Assembly (NCBI RefSeq): GCF_965363235.1
Contig: NC_134839.1
Location: 61,657,560-61,721,559 of the forward strand
Reading direction: 5' to 3'
Source of the DNA: Mytilus galloprovincialis
Taxonomy: Eukaryota > Mollusca > Bivalvia > Mytilida > Mytilidae
DNA: 64,000 nt
The position numbers were made by a program, and so were the translations under genes. Below, in pieces: positions 1 to 13,916 of this stretch (its first letter is position 1; each line of letters opens with the position of its first letter). The notes beneath the pieces are model-generated. The model was not told the DNA's origin and made no database searches. It worked only from the letters and a program-made list of their open reading frames with translations.

Positions 1-1472
1 TGTAAAAAAAATATTATCCTATTTCGTGCACATATACCGTATAATCAGCTATAAACATTCTGTGACTGAAACATGTACAAATACATAAGAACACCAAAGA
101 GGTCTTTCTCTCCTTAAAAATAGCTAAGTACGATTTAAATTATCATTCAATTACGAGTTCTGATAAAACTTACCACTAGTATGGCATTTGGGGTGTTTTT
201 CTCTTTTCTATATAAAATTTAATGATACAGAAACAGTGGCCTTTAATTTTGCCAAAATATATCTTAAGTTATTTACATGCGATTGTACTACATGTAAACG
301 TATTTGGTCGCCTAATATTATAACGCCCAACGCCAACTATGTCAAGCGTATTCAGCATGTTAACTTGGTCAATAACTTGTCTTCAAAGCAAGTCATGTGA
401 CACCATGCAGGAAAAGTTCATCCGACAACGAGTTTATACGGAACGGCTACCTACTGAGTCTCTTCTGATATCATCAAAGGTACCTTTTTCTTACGATATC
501 AATAAATCAGATCATAACCTTACAACCTAAAATAGTTAACTAAATAGCTGTCTGGTATTGATAGAAAAGTTATTAAATCAGACTTGCGTGAGAACAATTT
601 GATACACAATTAGGACATCAATATTCTTTTGTATAAGTTTGTTTTGCCTTGAAAAAAATGAAAACTTACATTGAGCAGGTCTCTTAATAAATCAGTGTCA
701 GTAAAGTTTCCTGTAAATTTTTCGTCTTTGTTTACTTTTTGTTTAAAACATTGGTCCTTGAGATCAAAGTTAGATAAGATCTATATCAAGAAACAAACTC
801 TATGACATAATTTGTTATGTTGTTGTCTAGTTAAAAATCGTTTCGTCCATTGATGAGTTTATATTAATCCCTACAGAGAAACAACTGGATTATCACACAC
901 GTTATCGTATCAGCAACGATGCTAAAATTAGACGTACAACGTTTGCCTCATAAGTTACTGACATGTATAGGTCTTTTAGAGAGATCATAGCATGAGGTGT
1001 ACTTACAATATCGTACATACTTTACTTATTTTACAAGCTTATGCTGATGTAATGAATGAAATTTAAAATTCATTAACGATGTGCTGACCATTGCCAAAAA
1101 GATAGAATTTTAAGTGTTTAATAATACATGTAGATTTAATTAATCTATTTTCTTTTCAATCTCGGACAAGGATAGAATTATTCGGGACAATTGGTGCATT
1201 GGAGCATTTAGTATTATTATTTAGTATGTGTATTTAAACAACTACTAAAGGTTAAGTAGAGTAGTAAAGTAATAGATATTTAATACATTCGTATATCGCT
1301 TTACCCAGCTGATTGTATACACAGTTATGAGGCTCATTGGATTTAACTTTTGGAAATGAGGTACACACAACATGATCGTGGCAGCACACCAAAAATGAGA
1401 GAATAAATGTGTTAATGCGAACCACAAGTGCCTCCTTGCTATATGGTGATTCTTAATGGAACGTAATTTGCT
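1..1472. other. 5' flank of QVR-like gene 1, no gene recognised
   Basis: AT-rich sequence upstream of the first coding exon. Short open frames here (for example 188-400) show no family motif, no signal peptide and no splice context, and look like chance. The promoter and 5' UTR of gene 1 must lie in the last part of this stretch, but I cannot point to a convincing TATA box or initiator. Confidence 0.4.
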
Positions 1473-1548
1473 ATGCAACAAAAGTGCTTTATTTCTTTCT
1501 TTGTATTACTATTTTTCATGGAAGTAGTTGCTCAAGATGATTTTTCCG
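1473..1548 (+). CDS. QVR-like gene 1, exon 1 (signal peptide)
   Basis: Starts at an ATG giving MQQKCFISFF and continues as a hydrophobic signal peptide ending near VVAQ. It closes with a strong donor (G|GTAAGT) after the first base of a codon. The next exon is 9.8 kb away, so the link rests on matching phase, signal-peptide content and the parallel arrangement in gene 2. Confidence 0.8.
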
Positions 1549-4500
1549 GTAAGTTATTTCTTCTACCAACCATGTTTGTTTGATTTTTTACCATTCTTTT
1601 ATTTGCGTGCTCATGAATCAAAATGGAATCTTTGAAATACAATATAAGATATCTCCTCTATCATGTATCATGTCTATGTACAAGGATTGGGAACACCTGA
1701 AGGTATGTTTGTTTCAAATATTTCCTATTTTCTCAGACAGGTCTAGGATTCTGTTAAGTGAGGATGGTTAAAATCTGTTTTAATCTGACATGGTCACAAC
1801 GACACCCTTTTCCAATTACCCTACTTGTCCCTCCAAAGGTAAAACAACTAGTTGTAAAAGTGTTAACGATGCAATGACGTCAATAACAGATACTAGTCCT
1901 GGTTGGCTTCATATATTCGTTAATTCAATTGTAAACATCCCCCCAATGTCTAATACTATTTTGAATTCCAATGATTTTATAGTCATGCATTATGTAGCAA
2001 TGTCTGATATGCACAAACCTGTTCTTCGTTGTTTCTCCCTAGAGGGGACAGGCGGTCACTGACAGGTCACGATGTATTTGTTTTTTCGTCCAATTTCACC
2101 TCTGATTTGACCATTGATATATTGACACTGTATATGGTCACCCTAGAGGGCTTCTTAACAAAATAATTGAAAATTTAAGTAAAGTGAAGAATTTTAAGAT
2201 TTGAAGTAAACTGACCTCAAACTAAGATGGAGTAAACAGAAGGTTGTATCTTTTTGCTTTAGTTTCTTATTGAAATTTTCAAATTGTATTGTTCAACGAT
2301 ATACGTAAAGTTATCAGTTTCATTTATTGAGAAGTTGAAAGAAAAACGTACAACTGAGAATTGTCTACCATTAAAAATATATCAATGAAGAACAAACTCC
2401 AGAAATGTTATATTATATATACATTTATATATAGCAAAGAGTGGTTAAAATATAATATAAATAGATTTAATCTACGTCATTTGGAATCTGGTGGATAAAT
2501 TGACTCATTGGCAGCCATATCACACCTACTTATTTAATTTCGACATAAATATACCTTTTCTAAAATTCCTAGAGCATATGTATACATGGTATACAATGGT
2601 ATAGGGGATAAGGAATAAGTATTCAAGAAATAATAGTGGTCCTGCATCATGTTTATACACTTGTCCCAATTCAGGCACCTCGTTAGTCCTTGTTTTTAGT
2701 TACAATGTTTAATCTTTGTTCACATCTTCAATACATGCAATAATACTTATAGAGTTTAACATATGATAATATGGTTTAAACACACTAATCCCCTTTATAA
2801 ATGTATGTTTATGGGCCGTTCGGTTATTGTTTTATTAACGTATCCCTAAATATCATTACATTCATTTTGCTTCAATCCTCATGTTGAAAAATCTCATATT
2901 TACCATCTTAATCAGAGACCTCGAAATAGAGAATACAGAAAACAAATTTGCAATATAGAATGCTTGTTTGATCCCCATGCAGACTTCAAGGATTTTTCTC
3001 ATTGAGGACGCTTGAAATAAAAACAATATAAAGATATACATGATATATCTTGGTCCAACCCCATGTTTGCATACATTTTTTCACAATTTGACACAATTAA
3101 CAAGTGATCTTACATTTCAAACGGTACAACCGAACAAAACTAACTTTAATTAGTTGGAACATAGAAGTACTATATATATGATATTACACTTTTAAATTGT
3201 CGTCTCTAGCTAAAATTTTCCAAACAATAATCTTTTGATTTAAACGAATGCTTCCACTAATCCGATCACGGGTTTTTATTTCTATATGTCGGTGATATTT
3301 TCAACATATTTATCTTAACAATGAACAATAATTACTTATTCCGTGCCTACATTATTTCTTTGTTATTACGTTTTATATGTACTTCTAAAAAAATAATTTA
3401 TATTCAAATTTGGAAAAAGTCCCGAACTCAATTTTCAAAAATGATTTTGTACAGTAACTGTTTTTACCTTTTACATCTTATATCATGTATATTCGTGTTA
3501 GGCGATTTTTATTAAATTGTTAAACTTGATTCAAACTTTATCTTCATTTGATAACCAGCATAATGATTTGACCTGGTTAATTGGAAATATGCCTTGAACC
3601 AAAATTCTATAACCGGATTCGAAACGGACTAACAAAATACAGACTACCAAGCTTGCAATTGGCATCGTCTGAAACACCCGGATCGATCCCGGCAGTAATA
3701 CAAAGTTGTAAGACACCAAGCTATAGTTTTATATTCCATATACGCCTATAAAAATTAGTTTTGACGATTCTTGAAAAAAGAAATTGGCAATACACAAGTA
3801 TCAAACTTTGTTTAAAAGCAATAAGTCAAACTACATCAAAAGCACAAATAGTACACAAAAACCAGTCAATTGTTCAAATACTACACCAACATCAGCCAAT
3901 AGATAAACGAGTACACCAACTCAGCCAAGAAAAGCTATCTTTGAAAATAAGATGATCGGTAAGGTATGAGGTACTAGTATATGATTACCAATGAGACAAC
4001 TCACCACGAGAGAATAAGTGACACAGAAATTAACACCTATAGGTCACCCTAGGGCCTATAATATAACAATGAACAGAGCACCATACCGCATTATCAGCAG
4101 TGTAACAATACAACATAAGCATGATAAGAACAAATTATAAAAATCAGTTGAAAAAAGATTAACTCATCAGATGCATACAACTATAAATAAATCTAACAAA
4201 AACACAAAACGGACGCGGACGAGTACTTATGCATCCACACAACAGAAAGACACTTAGTACAGACCTGAGAGTACTCGCATTTATTGACAGCTAGTTCGAA
4301 GCCAATATCCAGCATAACAGCTAATGAACAAAATCATGCATCTAAGGCTAAAATATTAATCAGTACAAGTCAAACTTGCATCGGTTTTAGTGTACAGACG
4401 TCATAAACAGTCAGAGAAAAACATGATCTAGTATTTTTAAGAATGCTAACTTTTTTTGTTTATTGAGATTGTAATTTTAAGACATTCATACTCATCTATG

Positions 4501-7500
4501 CATACTCATCGTATAGACATGCTGGTAAATATGTAATGTAATTGAGAAGCTGTTCCGCTGAGGTCGATCATTAATTAGCCCTTTTCTAATTAGTTGAAAG
4601 AGAAGTGTAAACATATTTTGGCAGTTATATATCTCATAGGATACACTAATAATAATATCTATATTTTTCGCTATTCAATGGCAAAACTTTACACCAACTC
4701 TGTCTTCTCTTGGGCTTTGCATACTTTATCAGAAAACAATGATATTGAATTAGATCAGTATGGCATCAATTATGCAGAAATCCAATTAGGTGCAACTTGA
4801 ACAATATGAGGGCTTAGCATGCATTGTCGATATATATTTCTGTTTGTTTTGTAAACAGTAAATGTATTTCTATGTCTTTGCATAAAGGACAAGGTCAAAA
4901 TTAAGGATGTGTCTTTTTGAGTGTTCTAATTTTCCAAGTAATTAGGTGGTAAAAATCCTAATAAATAATTTATCCGAAATCCTGATTTTACTGAATTTCT
5001 TTCTTTACTTTTTGGGTAAAACTACAACATGCTTTATAACAAATACGTGCTGTTTCAAAAAAGGCAATCTGATATGTTGTAATTTGGAATGAAGATAGGT
5101 GGGGATAAAGGGACAACGCGAAAGTGTCCACCTACTGCCAAATATAAAGAATGCCAAAAATTTAGGAGCCGTACGGGTAAAAAATCTGTGAAAATTAGGT
5201 CATCTGCAAATAAAAGAAAACTTGATCTATAAATCACCCATAAAACACTAAAAATCAACTAAATAGATCTATAAATCACCCATAAAACACTAAAAATCAA
5301 CTAAATATCTACATACATGTACATACGCTATTTGATATCGAATGGCTGGAATAGTGGGTAAGCGTAACACTGAAATGCTTAAGGCCACTGCGTTGCATGG
5401 GGACCATGTGTTTAGAATAACTGTTGTTTGCTTGCTGTCTCATTGACATTTACCCGAGGTTTTATTTATATATTCCAACTCGCTTTTAATGAATGTAATT
5501 AATCTTTACTTGAAGAGAAGCCAGATTTTCGTTATAGGAATTTATCTGTAGACCACGTGCAGTCAATTTAAGAATTTTTGAACTTCAGTTAATCTCAATA
5601 CTAGTACATGTATATATGATTTTAAGTATGAATTCCCCCGACTACAAAATATATTCCAATGACTTAAAATCGACAATTATTGATATTGGCTAGCCAATTA
5701 AGAACCTAATATATATACCAAGTGGTTCTCATATCAATTTTACTTAGTATCAACCCCATTGATTTAACATAGAATACATTCTAATACATGCAGTTGTAAT
5801 GATGCACCGCCGTCTGTCCAAACTCATCTTCAAAGGAGACATAGACTAGTATCGCGGCGAGTAAAAATAATCATGGTGGCGGAGTCATGTCATGTCCAGT
5901 CTAATGAATACGTCACATTTGATTCCCTAAATATGTATCCACCTGATTGCCTTTGTTTTAATTTGATCTTGTCCTGACTAGTATTGACATATTTGCCGCT
6001 GGACATTAAACAAACATTCAGCAAACAATCGCTCATCAACTTTTTTGTTGAGGTTATTTAATCTTACTAACCAATGTGACAACTATCCACCGAATTTCAG
6101 ATTGATGTAGATTAAGGCAACTATATATCTCAATTTCAGAGCATTTCATTCGTAACGTTCAGAGTAAAAAGGTTTAGACAGATAAAGAGGGATAAACACA
6201 TTGTGAAATTTTTCGAAGTGTTAAAACACTTATTGATAAAATGATTTAGGGATACAAAACGCCATATAATTAACTATTTAGATGACCTCTGAAGACTGAC
6301 GATGTTCGTTGTTATCCTTTAGGTACAATGTATATATAGACAAGACAAGCACGTGCAATCGTGTATCTGTTAAATTGCATGTCATCGATTAAATTTGATA
6401 TTTTATTTTTATGGGTCGATTCTGTAAAAAAAATGCTTTCAGTGGTTGCCTTTCTTCGTATCATTTTTCATTTTTGACGTTCTTTTCTCGTTTTAATAAC
6501 CGAACACATACATCACCAGTAAATGGCCGATTAAAGTTTGCATACGTACGGATTGAAATGCGGCTGAATTATTGACTTGCAAGCAAATATTATACTAGCG
6601 ATGTTTTTTAATTAAATCCAAGTGACTGCCAATAGCGAAATTGTATTTTGATATTCTACTTTTGTAAATGCTTGAATCAACCCCACCAATTATATTTTAA
6701 TTCTTTGTCTTAATCGTATCTAATGGCCCCATTAAACTCATAATGTAATTCAGTTATTTTTAGTACTCATTGTTGTGACAATGTAATTTTAATTAGAATA
6801 TTTCGTTTCGTTTTCTTTCGCTTAGATTCGATTCCGTTCCATTTCTAATATTACATATCCGTAAATGTTCCTCGAGGCATACAACTGTTTAGGTTTAACA
6901 AGTCCGCAATTTCTTATAGTTCAACATCAACCCAAATATTCGCTTGAAAGATTTCGAATTTAGGGTCATTTAAAAGCAATCCAATACGAAACGGATTTAA
7001 TTTGTTTTATCTGTTTTGTGTTTTCATGGTTTCCAGTTAGGTAAACAATGCCGTACATTAATAAATATACGAATGAGGTTCGTTTCCAAATGCTTGGGGA
7101 CTACTGAAGACACGTTGACTTACTTTAAGAGTGCGGGAAGCCAAAAATGGCAAATTGTGAATACAATGTTTAAGAAGTTCTAAAGTTTAGATAAATATCA
7201 TTTTACACATATATATGTTAATGTCAAATATAAGACACACATACGTAGATAGATTGTCATATGAGTAACTGATCGATAAACATTATAATCCGGACTTGTT
7301 TCCGGGGCTTTTGACAATGTACATCCTCTACCACTCGAAACTCACAACATGTGAAATACTTGTAAACATCCAAAAGCAACAACTAGTAATCCTTAGATTT
7401 ATAAAATCAACAAATAAATATCCAATTTGATTCAAGTTCATATCAGATTCATGAAAAAGGTATTATTTTATCTAAAAACAATATTCAACATGACACATAC

Positions 7501-10500
7501 AATTCCAAATATCATAAACAGTTGGCTCAAAATTCAAATACACTCATATTTGAGGAGAGGATCATAAACATATTATAACAGTAATAAGAAATCAAAATTT
7601 AATTTAATGCCTAATTGATTCTTGGTAGACCAACATCCAATGCATGACAAATATTATTTTCTCAGTAATAATACTTCTATGCATTTATTTTTTGCGCAAC
7701 CACACATCTAGAACCAGTACCACTGTTCTCTACTTCACGATACTAATATATAGTTCTGTACCCCTGAAACTTGAATTTACGTCCCTATCCAGACTGGAGA
7801 TAATTAATTCAACTGCATGTATGTACTATTATTAATAATCAGACAATTTCAGAACTGTAAAAAAAAGAAAAGAGAATATCTGTTAAAATAGATGTTGGCA
7901 TGCAGGTGTCAAAATATCGAAGATACAATATTCTTTATTATCAAAATATTGTCCATGGCATGTTTTTTATGAAAAATATAAGTAACGAAATAGTTCACGA
8001 CCGGCTGTGTATGCCTGCATGCTGATCGACTGAATGCTACATATGGTCTGGGAATAAAAAGTTATTGCAATATGTTTGTACTAAATTTTTATTAGTCGTT
8101 TTATACTCTAACAAATAAAATATTGTAATGTCCAGTTTTATCCAAGTATTTCACATGCAAAACTTTTATCACTAGGTCAATAGTTAGATAACCATAAAGA
8201 CTTCGGGTTTTTTTGGTCAATACTTGTACTTAAAAGGCTTAGTATATGACCTTCTCACTCTTGCAAAAAAAAAATATTGACTCATATTGACCGAAAACGA
8301 CTGTTTCATCACGTAAATCATTTGAAAAACAACGGGAATTTCATGCATAATATGTATTTGAAAATAAAGATATATCGCGGGTTACATGTCGATAAGTCGA
8401 TATCTGATCTTATCGTAATATATACTACGAAGCGCAAATTATACAAAGCATATTGTAGTATATGTGTTTACTTTAACAACGAAGTTGCTCCAGTAACAAA
8501 ACGGAAGCTCAAATTGACTTCATTTAGAAATTCATGTTGAAGAAGACAATTATTCAGGTGGAAGAAAACCTTTATTTTTTTTAAAAGAAGGGCACTCATA
8601 CCACATCTTCTTTTATCTACGGTGACTACCAATCCTAAAAGTTGACTTGAGTATATAGTGACTGTCATGTTAACTTATTTTGTCTGGCAGTAAGACCCAA
8701 ACCGATGGGCGACTGTCTGATCATGTGAGAGGTATAAGTACGAACCCACGTCAGATTAGAAAGGGGACGATAAATCTTATTCATCTTACTGAGCGATGAC
8801 ATATTTGGGGTTCTAATACAAAATGGCTGTCCTTACCCAATATAATCTCTTATTTTTATGCAATGGCAGTAATAAATCCCTTTTTATTTCAGACGACCTT
8901 TTTTAAAAGCTACATAATAATTGGACTATTGTTCATGTTGTTTATTTATTTTCAATCTGTTATCATATAAATGAAATATTTGCCACTGAACGTTTATATA
9001 CCTAAGTGGAGACTATAGTTGAACGAGGTCAACATACTGCGAACTTGTTGCATATTAAAGTGCAATGCCGCTGACTATTTGATGCTTGAGTTACTTCTAT
9101 GAGAGCACACCTTTGTTGTTGAGTCAAACTTAATGTATTACCATAACATTTTAATAATTAACCTACGATTTTCCCTCAAGTCCAAACAGTTAGGTGAAAC
9201 AATATTTTATTGAAAATTAGATTAACTATGGATTAAATGTTATGAGGTTTAGATACTATAGGTAATTTTCTGACATTTAATCATACAATAAGCGTATAGG
9301 TTTATGTACAAAAGTATTACAAAACACCTATTTCAAAGTTAGTTCAAAGAGGTCGATGTCCATAAAACTGACAAAAAAATCAAACGTGAGACTTCAACAA
9401 CCAACAGACCGAATTGAAAACAACTGCCATATTGGTACAGACATTTTAGAAGAAACTGTTGCCGGATTAATAAATATAAGAAGATGAGGTATGCCTGCCA
9501 AAAAGATTACTCTCATTCCAAGTCACAATTTATAAAAGTGAACCAGTATAATGATTATAGGTCAAGTACGGTCTTCAACACGGAGCCGTTAATAAATGGG
9601 CCACACCGATCAGCAAGCTATAAATTTTACCTTACTAAACATGTGGGTTTCTGAGTGTATCTAACGAGAATAAGATTGTTTTCACACAACTTGTTTGTTA
9701 AAATAGGTCGATATCGCGGTGTAAATAGACCAGAAGAAAATACACTCTCTGTACTTTAAATAAAATAGAAGACGACTATACTGAATATCAGATTCCTGAC
9801 TTAGGACAGGTGCAAACAGTTGCAGCGGATTTAAACGTATTAATAGGTACCAACCTTCACCCTTATCTGAAATGATAGTGTTACATCACATCATAGAAAG
9901 AGACATAAACCTGATTATATAATACAATGTAGCTACCTAAACCTCCCATTTGTATAAAAGCTTTTTATTGCTCTATAACAGTTCATATATGCAAGAGTTA
10001 TGCACACAAAGTCCAGTATCATGCACAACTCTAAATCATAATACCCTTTAAGACGTCGAAGGAGTCTACCATAATATTGCTTTACCCCAATTACATGACA
10101 TATATACATGTATGTACTAAAAAGTAAATGTATTTTAAGTCCAAAAATCTCTCTGATCAATTAATTTTACAATCAAATTGTAAACTATGATTTTCAATAT
10201 TGATCTTAGCATTTCAACTATAAGCAAATATTTAAATAATGACCTCTTTTGAAATCGATAAATGTAAAATATACCTTACTTACTTTTAAAAACAACCTAC
10301 TTCAGTACTAGTAGTTCCAGGTTTATTGTTTGCGGATTCCATATAACAATATCTCTTTTGATTGTTGATAAGTTTTACAATTTAGAAACACAAAGTGTTA
10401 AAGATAAGAAGTACGTAAACGGACGAGATTTTCGATTTATTTTCAAATTCTACATAAAGGATTGAGTTTTCAGAAACAGCTAAACCATGCTATGTGTTTA

Positions 10501-13500
10501 TATGCATGCACTTCTGTTTCAATTAGGAACTTACTCCATGGTCGTCGTTACGCATATTTCTCAGTGTTGGGCTTTTTGAAATCTTGATTGTCTTGAAGGT
10601 TTTTGGCATTTTTATGGTTAAATGTATATTTACAACTCATTGATATTAGAAGATGTGGTATGAGTGCCAAGAGACAACTCTCCATTCAAGTCACAATTTT
10701 TAAAAGTAAACCATTACAGGTCAAAGTACGGTTTTCGATGTCTATATGCTTGGGCAAATGGGGATTGGAATACGAAAACTCTGTATGAGGGTGTCTGTTT
10801 TTTTTTAAATTTTTCTATTGGATTACGATTTATTTAATGACAATTTGAATGGATATCTAAAAACTTAGGGCTATATAAAGAACATGAAATAAAGTTTACA
10901 GACAATAGACATGATAGAAAAGGCATTTTATAAAAGCAAAATTCATGCGTTTCTATCCTCGTTTTATCACAGACTGAGCAATTGAGTTACGAAAAAACGG
11001 TGTGGTAGGATTGCCAGTTAGACAACTATTATATATAGGTCCGAATGACGGGAATATTAACAATTCCACTTCAAACTACATTTGTATTTGGGTTTTGAGA
11101 ATACCACATTTAGACTGCTGTTATCACTATATATAGATGCAAGTATGTCTATGTGGATATTACACTTATAACATGTTTTACTTTAACGATGCTTTTTGCT
11201 GGTTTAATGTAAGATGAATAAATGTCATAAAGCAACTATGTTTTATATACAGTTATCTTCTGAACATCTGACCTTACGATATATATCTCATCACTGAGTT
11301 CACAGTTTACATGCTGTGAATTCCTATAACTTCTAGACGAATTTGTTGATTTAACTGAAACGTGAATAATTTTCTTCTTATTTTTTACAGTCCCAATCAA
11401 GTGCTATTCCTGTTTCGGCAAGGCAGAAAACAGTTCATGTGCTGACCCTATTGATTCTATGCATAACAACCTCCCTCAAAGCGAGTGTTTGAATGGAGTA
11501 TGTATGAAAATGACCAGATATGTAAATCGTAAGTTTTATATGATTATTTTTAAAAGGTTACTTTGAACAATTAGTATTACACCAATCCGTTTCATTTTTT
11601 GGGAGATAAATAAAGCCATTCGAACTGCACATCATTCACAGCATAGAATTAACGCTTTAGTTCACACTGTTCGTCATCTATCAATCAATCAATCAATCAA
11701 TCAATCCCATGGTGTTCAGCAAACATCTATTAATCAATCAATCAATCCCATGGTGTTAAGCAAACATCTATTAATCATCCAATCAATCAATCAATCAATC
11801 AATATAAGTAGTTATGTGTAGACTACATATTTTCATGTTTATTTTGTAATTTTTAATTTTGATATAAAATAATAAAAACGTAAATATAAAATTAAAATTT
11901 CTTTGAAAAATAAATTTCACCGGAAAGAAATTTATCTTGTACATCTTGTAACGGAAACTTTAAGTATTGATTTTAGATATGAAGTACAGTAGATGTTAAA
12001 GGAGATATAAGTAAGCGTCAATTGTAGCTACAGTTCAATCTAACAAAAAAAACACAACAAATATTTAAATGTTTCCAATATGTATAAGGGTGTCAAGGGT
12101 TTCCAAACCAGGATAGAGGAGAGTTCCAGCCATATGACTCAGGGGCGGATCCAGTCATTTTGAAAAGGGGGTCCCAATTCAGGATAGAGGGGTTCCAATC
12201 ATATGTCCTCATTCAAATGCATTGATCGTCCAAACAAAGGGGTTCCGCGGTTAAGGGGGATTCCAACCGCGGAACCCCATTGTATGTCCTAATTTAAAAG
12301 CATAGATCGTAAAAAAAAGAAGGGTTTCAACCCCTAGACCCTCTTCCCCAAGATCCGCTACTGATGTGGTCAATGTGTTTTCAATGCAGATATATAAATT
12401 TACAGAACGCATTCTGAACGCAAGAAATATTGTTTACAGAGATAACAAAGACAATAAATTTTCGATTAGTGTAATAGACATTTAATTAGTTTTTATTCAA
12501 TTGCACATAATTGTCTGATCGAGATAACCCACTATTACAGCACATAATTATCCGATAGGGATAAGACTGTATTACAGCATTTGTTATTCTTTATGCAATG
12601 AAGATTGGATTGAAGCCAATATCAATAACATACCACAGTAATCACAACATTAACGGGTGTAATACAATAAATAATTACATTTGATCTACGGCCCTCTTCA
12701 ATTTGGAAAACAATTAGTTACGTTACTCTAGTGAGTATTGATGCCCACATAGTTGACTACCATAGGATAGCCGGGGAACAGAAATACATTTAACTACTGC
12801 TTTTCAGTTATTTATTATACTAAAATATCCTGTCCAGATGTATACATAGAATAACATTGAGAATGGAAATGGGGAATGTGTCAAAGAGACAACAACTCGA
12901 CCATAGAAAAAACAACAGCAGAAGGTCACCAACAGGTCTTCAATGTAACAGAAATTCCCGTACCCGGAGGTGTCCTTCAGCTGGCCCCTAAACAAATACA
13001 TACTAGTTCAGTGATAATGAACGCCATACTAATTTACAAATGATACACAGGAAACTAAAATTAAAATAATACAAGACTAACAAAGACCAGAGGCTCCTGA
13101 CTTGAGACAGGCGCAAAAAATGCGGAGGGGTTAAACATGTTTATGAGATCTCAACCCTCCCCTATACCTCTAGCCAATGAAGAAACGTAAACGCATAACA
13201 ATAGAACACTTCTTAGTATCTATATAATTGAATTATTCATTAAATATGATCAAATATTGCAGATCTATTACGTGTATATGTATTTGTTCGGATAACATTT
13301 TGTTTTTAAATCAATTTTGACAATGGATAGCCTGTATTAAAATATTAAAATATAAAGTAGTCTCTTGTCCAAAACTTTTGTCAGAAATATTTATCTATAT
13401 TTTGCTAGAGTACGATTTTCTCTTCATGAATATTTGATATACAACAATCAATTTTAACCAGAGTGTTTGTTAAAAAACATTTGATAAAATTCTCCAAAAC

Positions 13501-13916
13501 AATTTTAATCAGGAAGTTTTTAGGATTTTATCTTTTCCTCTTGATCAAATATAGTATATGAAAAGAGGATGTTATTTAAGTACCTCATGAGTAATAACGT
13601 CACAGTGAAAGTACATGTATTATGTGATTATAGGTTATATCAGCTATGTTTGCATATTTAAAAAAAAATCTCTGCTAAGTTTTTTTTTGTTTGTATTTCA
13701 GATGTGCTTATGATGGAACGGACATGTTCTGCCAAACTCAATATTCACATAATGCTTGTCGATGGAGTTTGTCGCAGGGAAAGTTTTGGAAATGGATATT
13801 TATGTATGTGTGGGAAACATCTATGCAACGAAGGAAATAGTCTTAATCTTGCCAATACATATGTGTTTTATCTATTTTTCTTAATATCAGCAAACTGGTT
13901 GCTATGGTTGCGATGA
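1473..13916 (+). CDS. QVR/Sleepless-like Ly-6 protein gene 1 (three exons)
   Basis: Coding exons 1473-1548, 11391-11528 and 13702-13916 join in frame to 142 residues plus stop; both introns are phase 1 with GT-AG ends. Residues 1-20 form a signal peptide (hydrophobic core about 6-20). The mature part has ten cysteines at 30, 33, 42, 58, 63, 80, 95, 106, 108 and 113, starting KCYSC and ending CMCGKHLCN, with the C-x-DP step (CADP) usual in Quiver/Sleepless proteins. Residues 122-141 are a hydrophobic tail typical of a GPI-attachment signal; N39-S-S is a possible glycosylation site. Family knowledge: such three-finger proteins sit on the outer membrane face and modulate ion channels or receptors; the fly member acts on Shaker K+ channels and nicotinic receptors. 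The partner in this animal is unknown. A paralogue with the same structure lies at 27539-33575. The fold class is secure; the exact orthology is not. Confidence 0.88.
3951..4355 (+). repeat. Interspersed repeat, family II, near full copy
   Basis: Begins around 'ccaatgagacaactcaccac', runs through 'taggtcaccctagggcc', and ends with 'tgagagtactcgcatttattgacagctagttcg' split over its last 100 bases, then 'catgcatctaa'. The same order of landmarks recurs at about 57230-57870 and in parts at 20630-20725, 24880-25200 and 59945-60130. No coding capacity. Family identity is from internal comparison only. Confidence 0.65.
5224..5307. repeat. 42-bp tandem duplication, two copies
   Basis: The unit starting GATCTATAAATCACCCATAA is repeated exactly at 5224 and 5266, ending at 5307. 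Identity is complete over the unit, so the duplication is recent or a slippage product. Confidence 0.9.
9470..9640 (+). repeat. Interspersed repeat, family I, diverged copy
   Basis: Shares the landmarks 'agaagatg-ggtatg', 'ttataggtcaagtacgg', 'cttcaacacggagcc' and 'cagcaagctata' with the better-preserved copy at 45856-46072. That copy shows the family is carried by a small DNA transposon. No coding capacity. Confidence 0.7.
10640..10780 (+). repeat. Interspersed repeat, family I, partial copy
   Basis: Begins 'agaagatgtggtatgagtgc', with 'agacaactctccat' and 'aaaccattacaggtcaaagt' following. The 3' half is diverged or replaced. Confidence 0.7.
11391..11528 (+). CDS. QVR-like gene 1, exon 2
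   Basis: Enters in phase 1 after ATTTTTTACAG and leaves in phase 1 at C|GTAAGT. It encodes residues 26-71, from VPIKCYSCFG to MTRYVN, carrying the first five cysteines including the KCYSC start of the three-finger domain and CADP. This is the conserved 5' half of the Quiver/Sleepless domain. Confidence 0.88.
11677..11805. repeat. (ATCA)n microsatellite with duplicated SINE-tail segment
   Basis: Runs of ATCA are interrupted twice by a segment reading about 'cccatggtgttcagcaaaca'. That segment resembles the end of the tRNA-derived SINE at 32280-32466 ('gtgttaaacaccaatcaat'). The likely origin is expansion of a SINE 3' tail, which is inference. Confidence 0.7.
12140..12363. mobile_element. Non-autonomous hAT-like element
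   Basis: Left end CAGGGGCGGATCCAG and right end GATCCGCTACTG form imperfect inverted ends around 224 bp of G/C-run rich filler. Same family as 51456-51614 and 54292-55569, which show 5-bp target duplications; no clear duplication is visible here. No reading frame. Confidence 0.65.
12845..13200 (+). repeat. Interspersed repeat, family III
   Basis: Starts 'gagaatggaaatggggaatg', continues 'tcaaagagacaacaactcga', 'agaaggtcaccaacaggtct', then 'ctcctgacttgagacaggcg' and 'gcggaggggttaaacatg'. Partial copies lie at 49709-49800 (+), 34385-34530 (-) and 61957-62030 (+). No coding capacity; mechanism unknown. Confidence 0.65.
13702..13916 (+). CDS. QVR-like gene 1, exon 3 with GPI-type tail
   Basis: Enters after TTGTATTTCAG in phase 1 and encodes residues 72-142 plus stop. 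It carries the last five cysteines (RTC, GVC, LCMC, LCN) and the hydrophobic carboxyl tail. The C-x-C then C-N ending is the hallmark of Ly-6/three-finger domains. Confidence 0.9.

Larger units (their letters stand above)
1549..11390 (+). other. Intron 1 of QVR-like gene 1 (9.8 kb)
   Basis: No conserved coding exon is visible. It holds a member of a long mussel-type interspersed repeat (about 3951-4355), a 42-bp tandem duplication (5224-5307), and copies of the 'gaagatgtggtatgagtgcc' repeat (about 9470-9640 and 10640-10780, plus a reverse fragment near 8588-8618). Remaining stretches (1790-3900, 5480-8570, 8690-9460) show only AT-rich unique-looking sequence. The acceptor at the 3' end (TTTTTTACAG) is strong. 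Confidence 0.6.
11529..13701 (+). other. Intron 2 of QVR-like gene 1 (2.2 kb)
   Basis: Holds a SINE-tail-like (ATCA)n cluster (11677-11805), a small hAT-like element (12140-12363) and a family III repeat (about 12845-13200). The interval 13210-13690 shows nothing I recognise apart from the poly-T rich acceptor. Confidence 0.6.
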
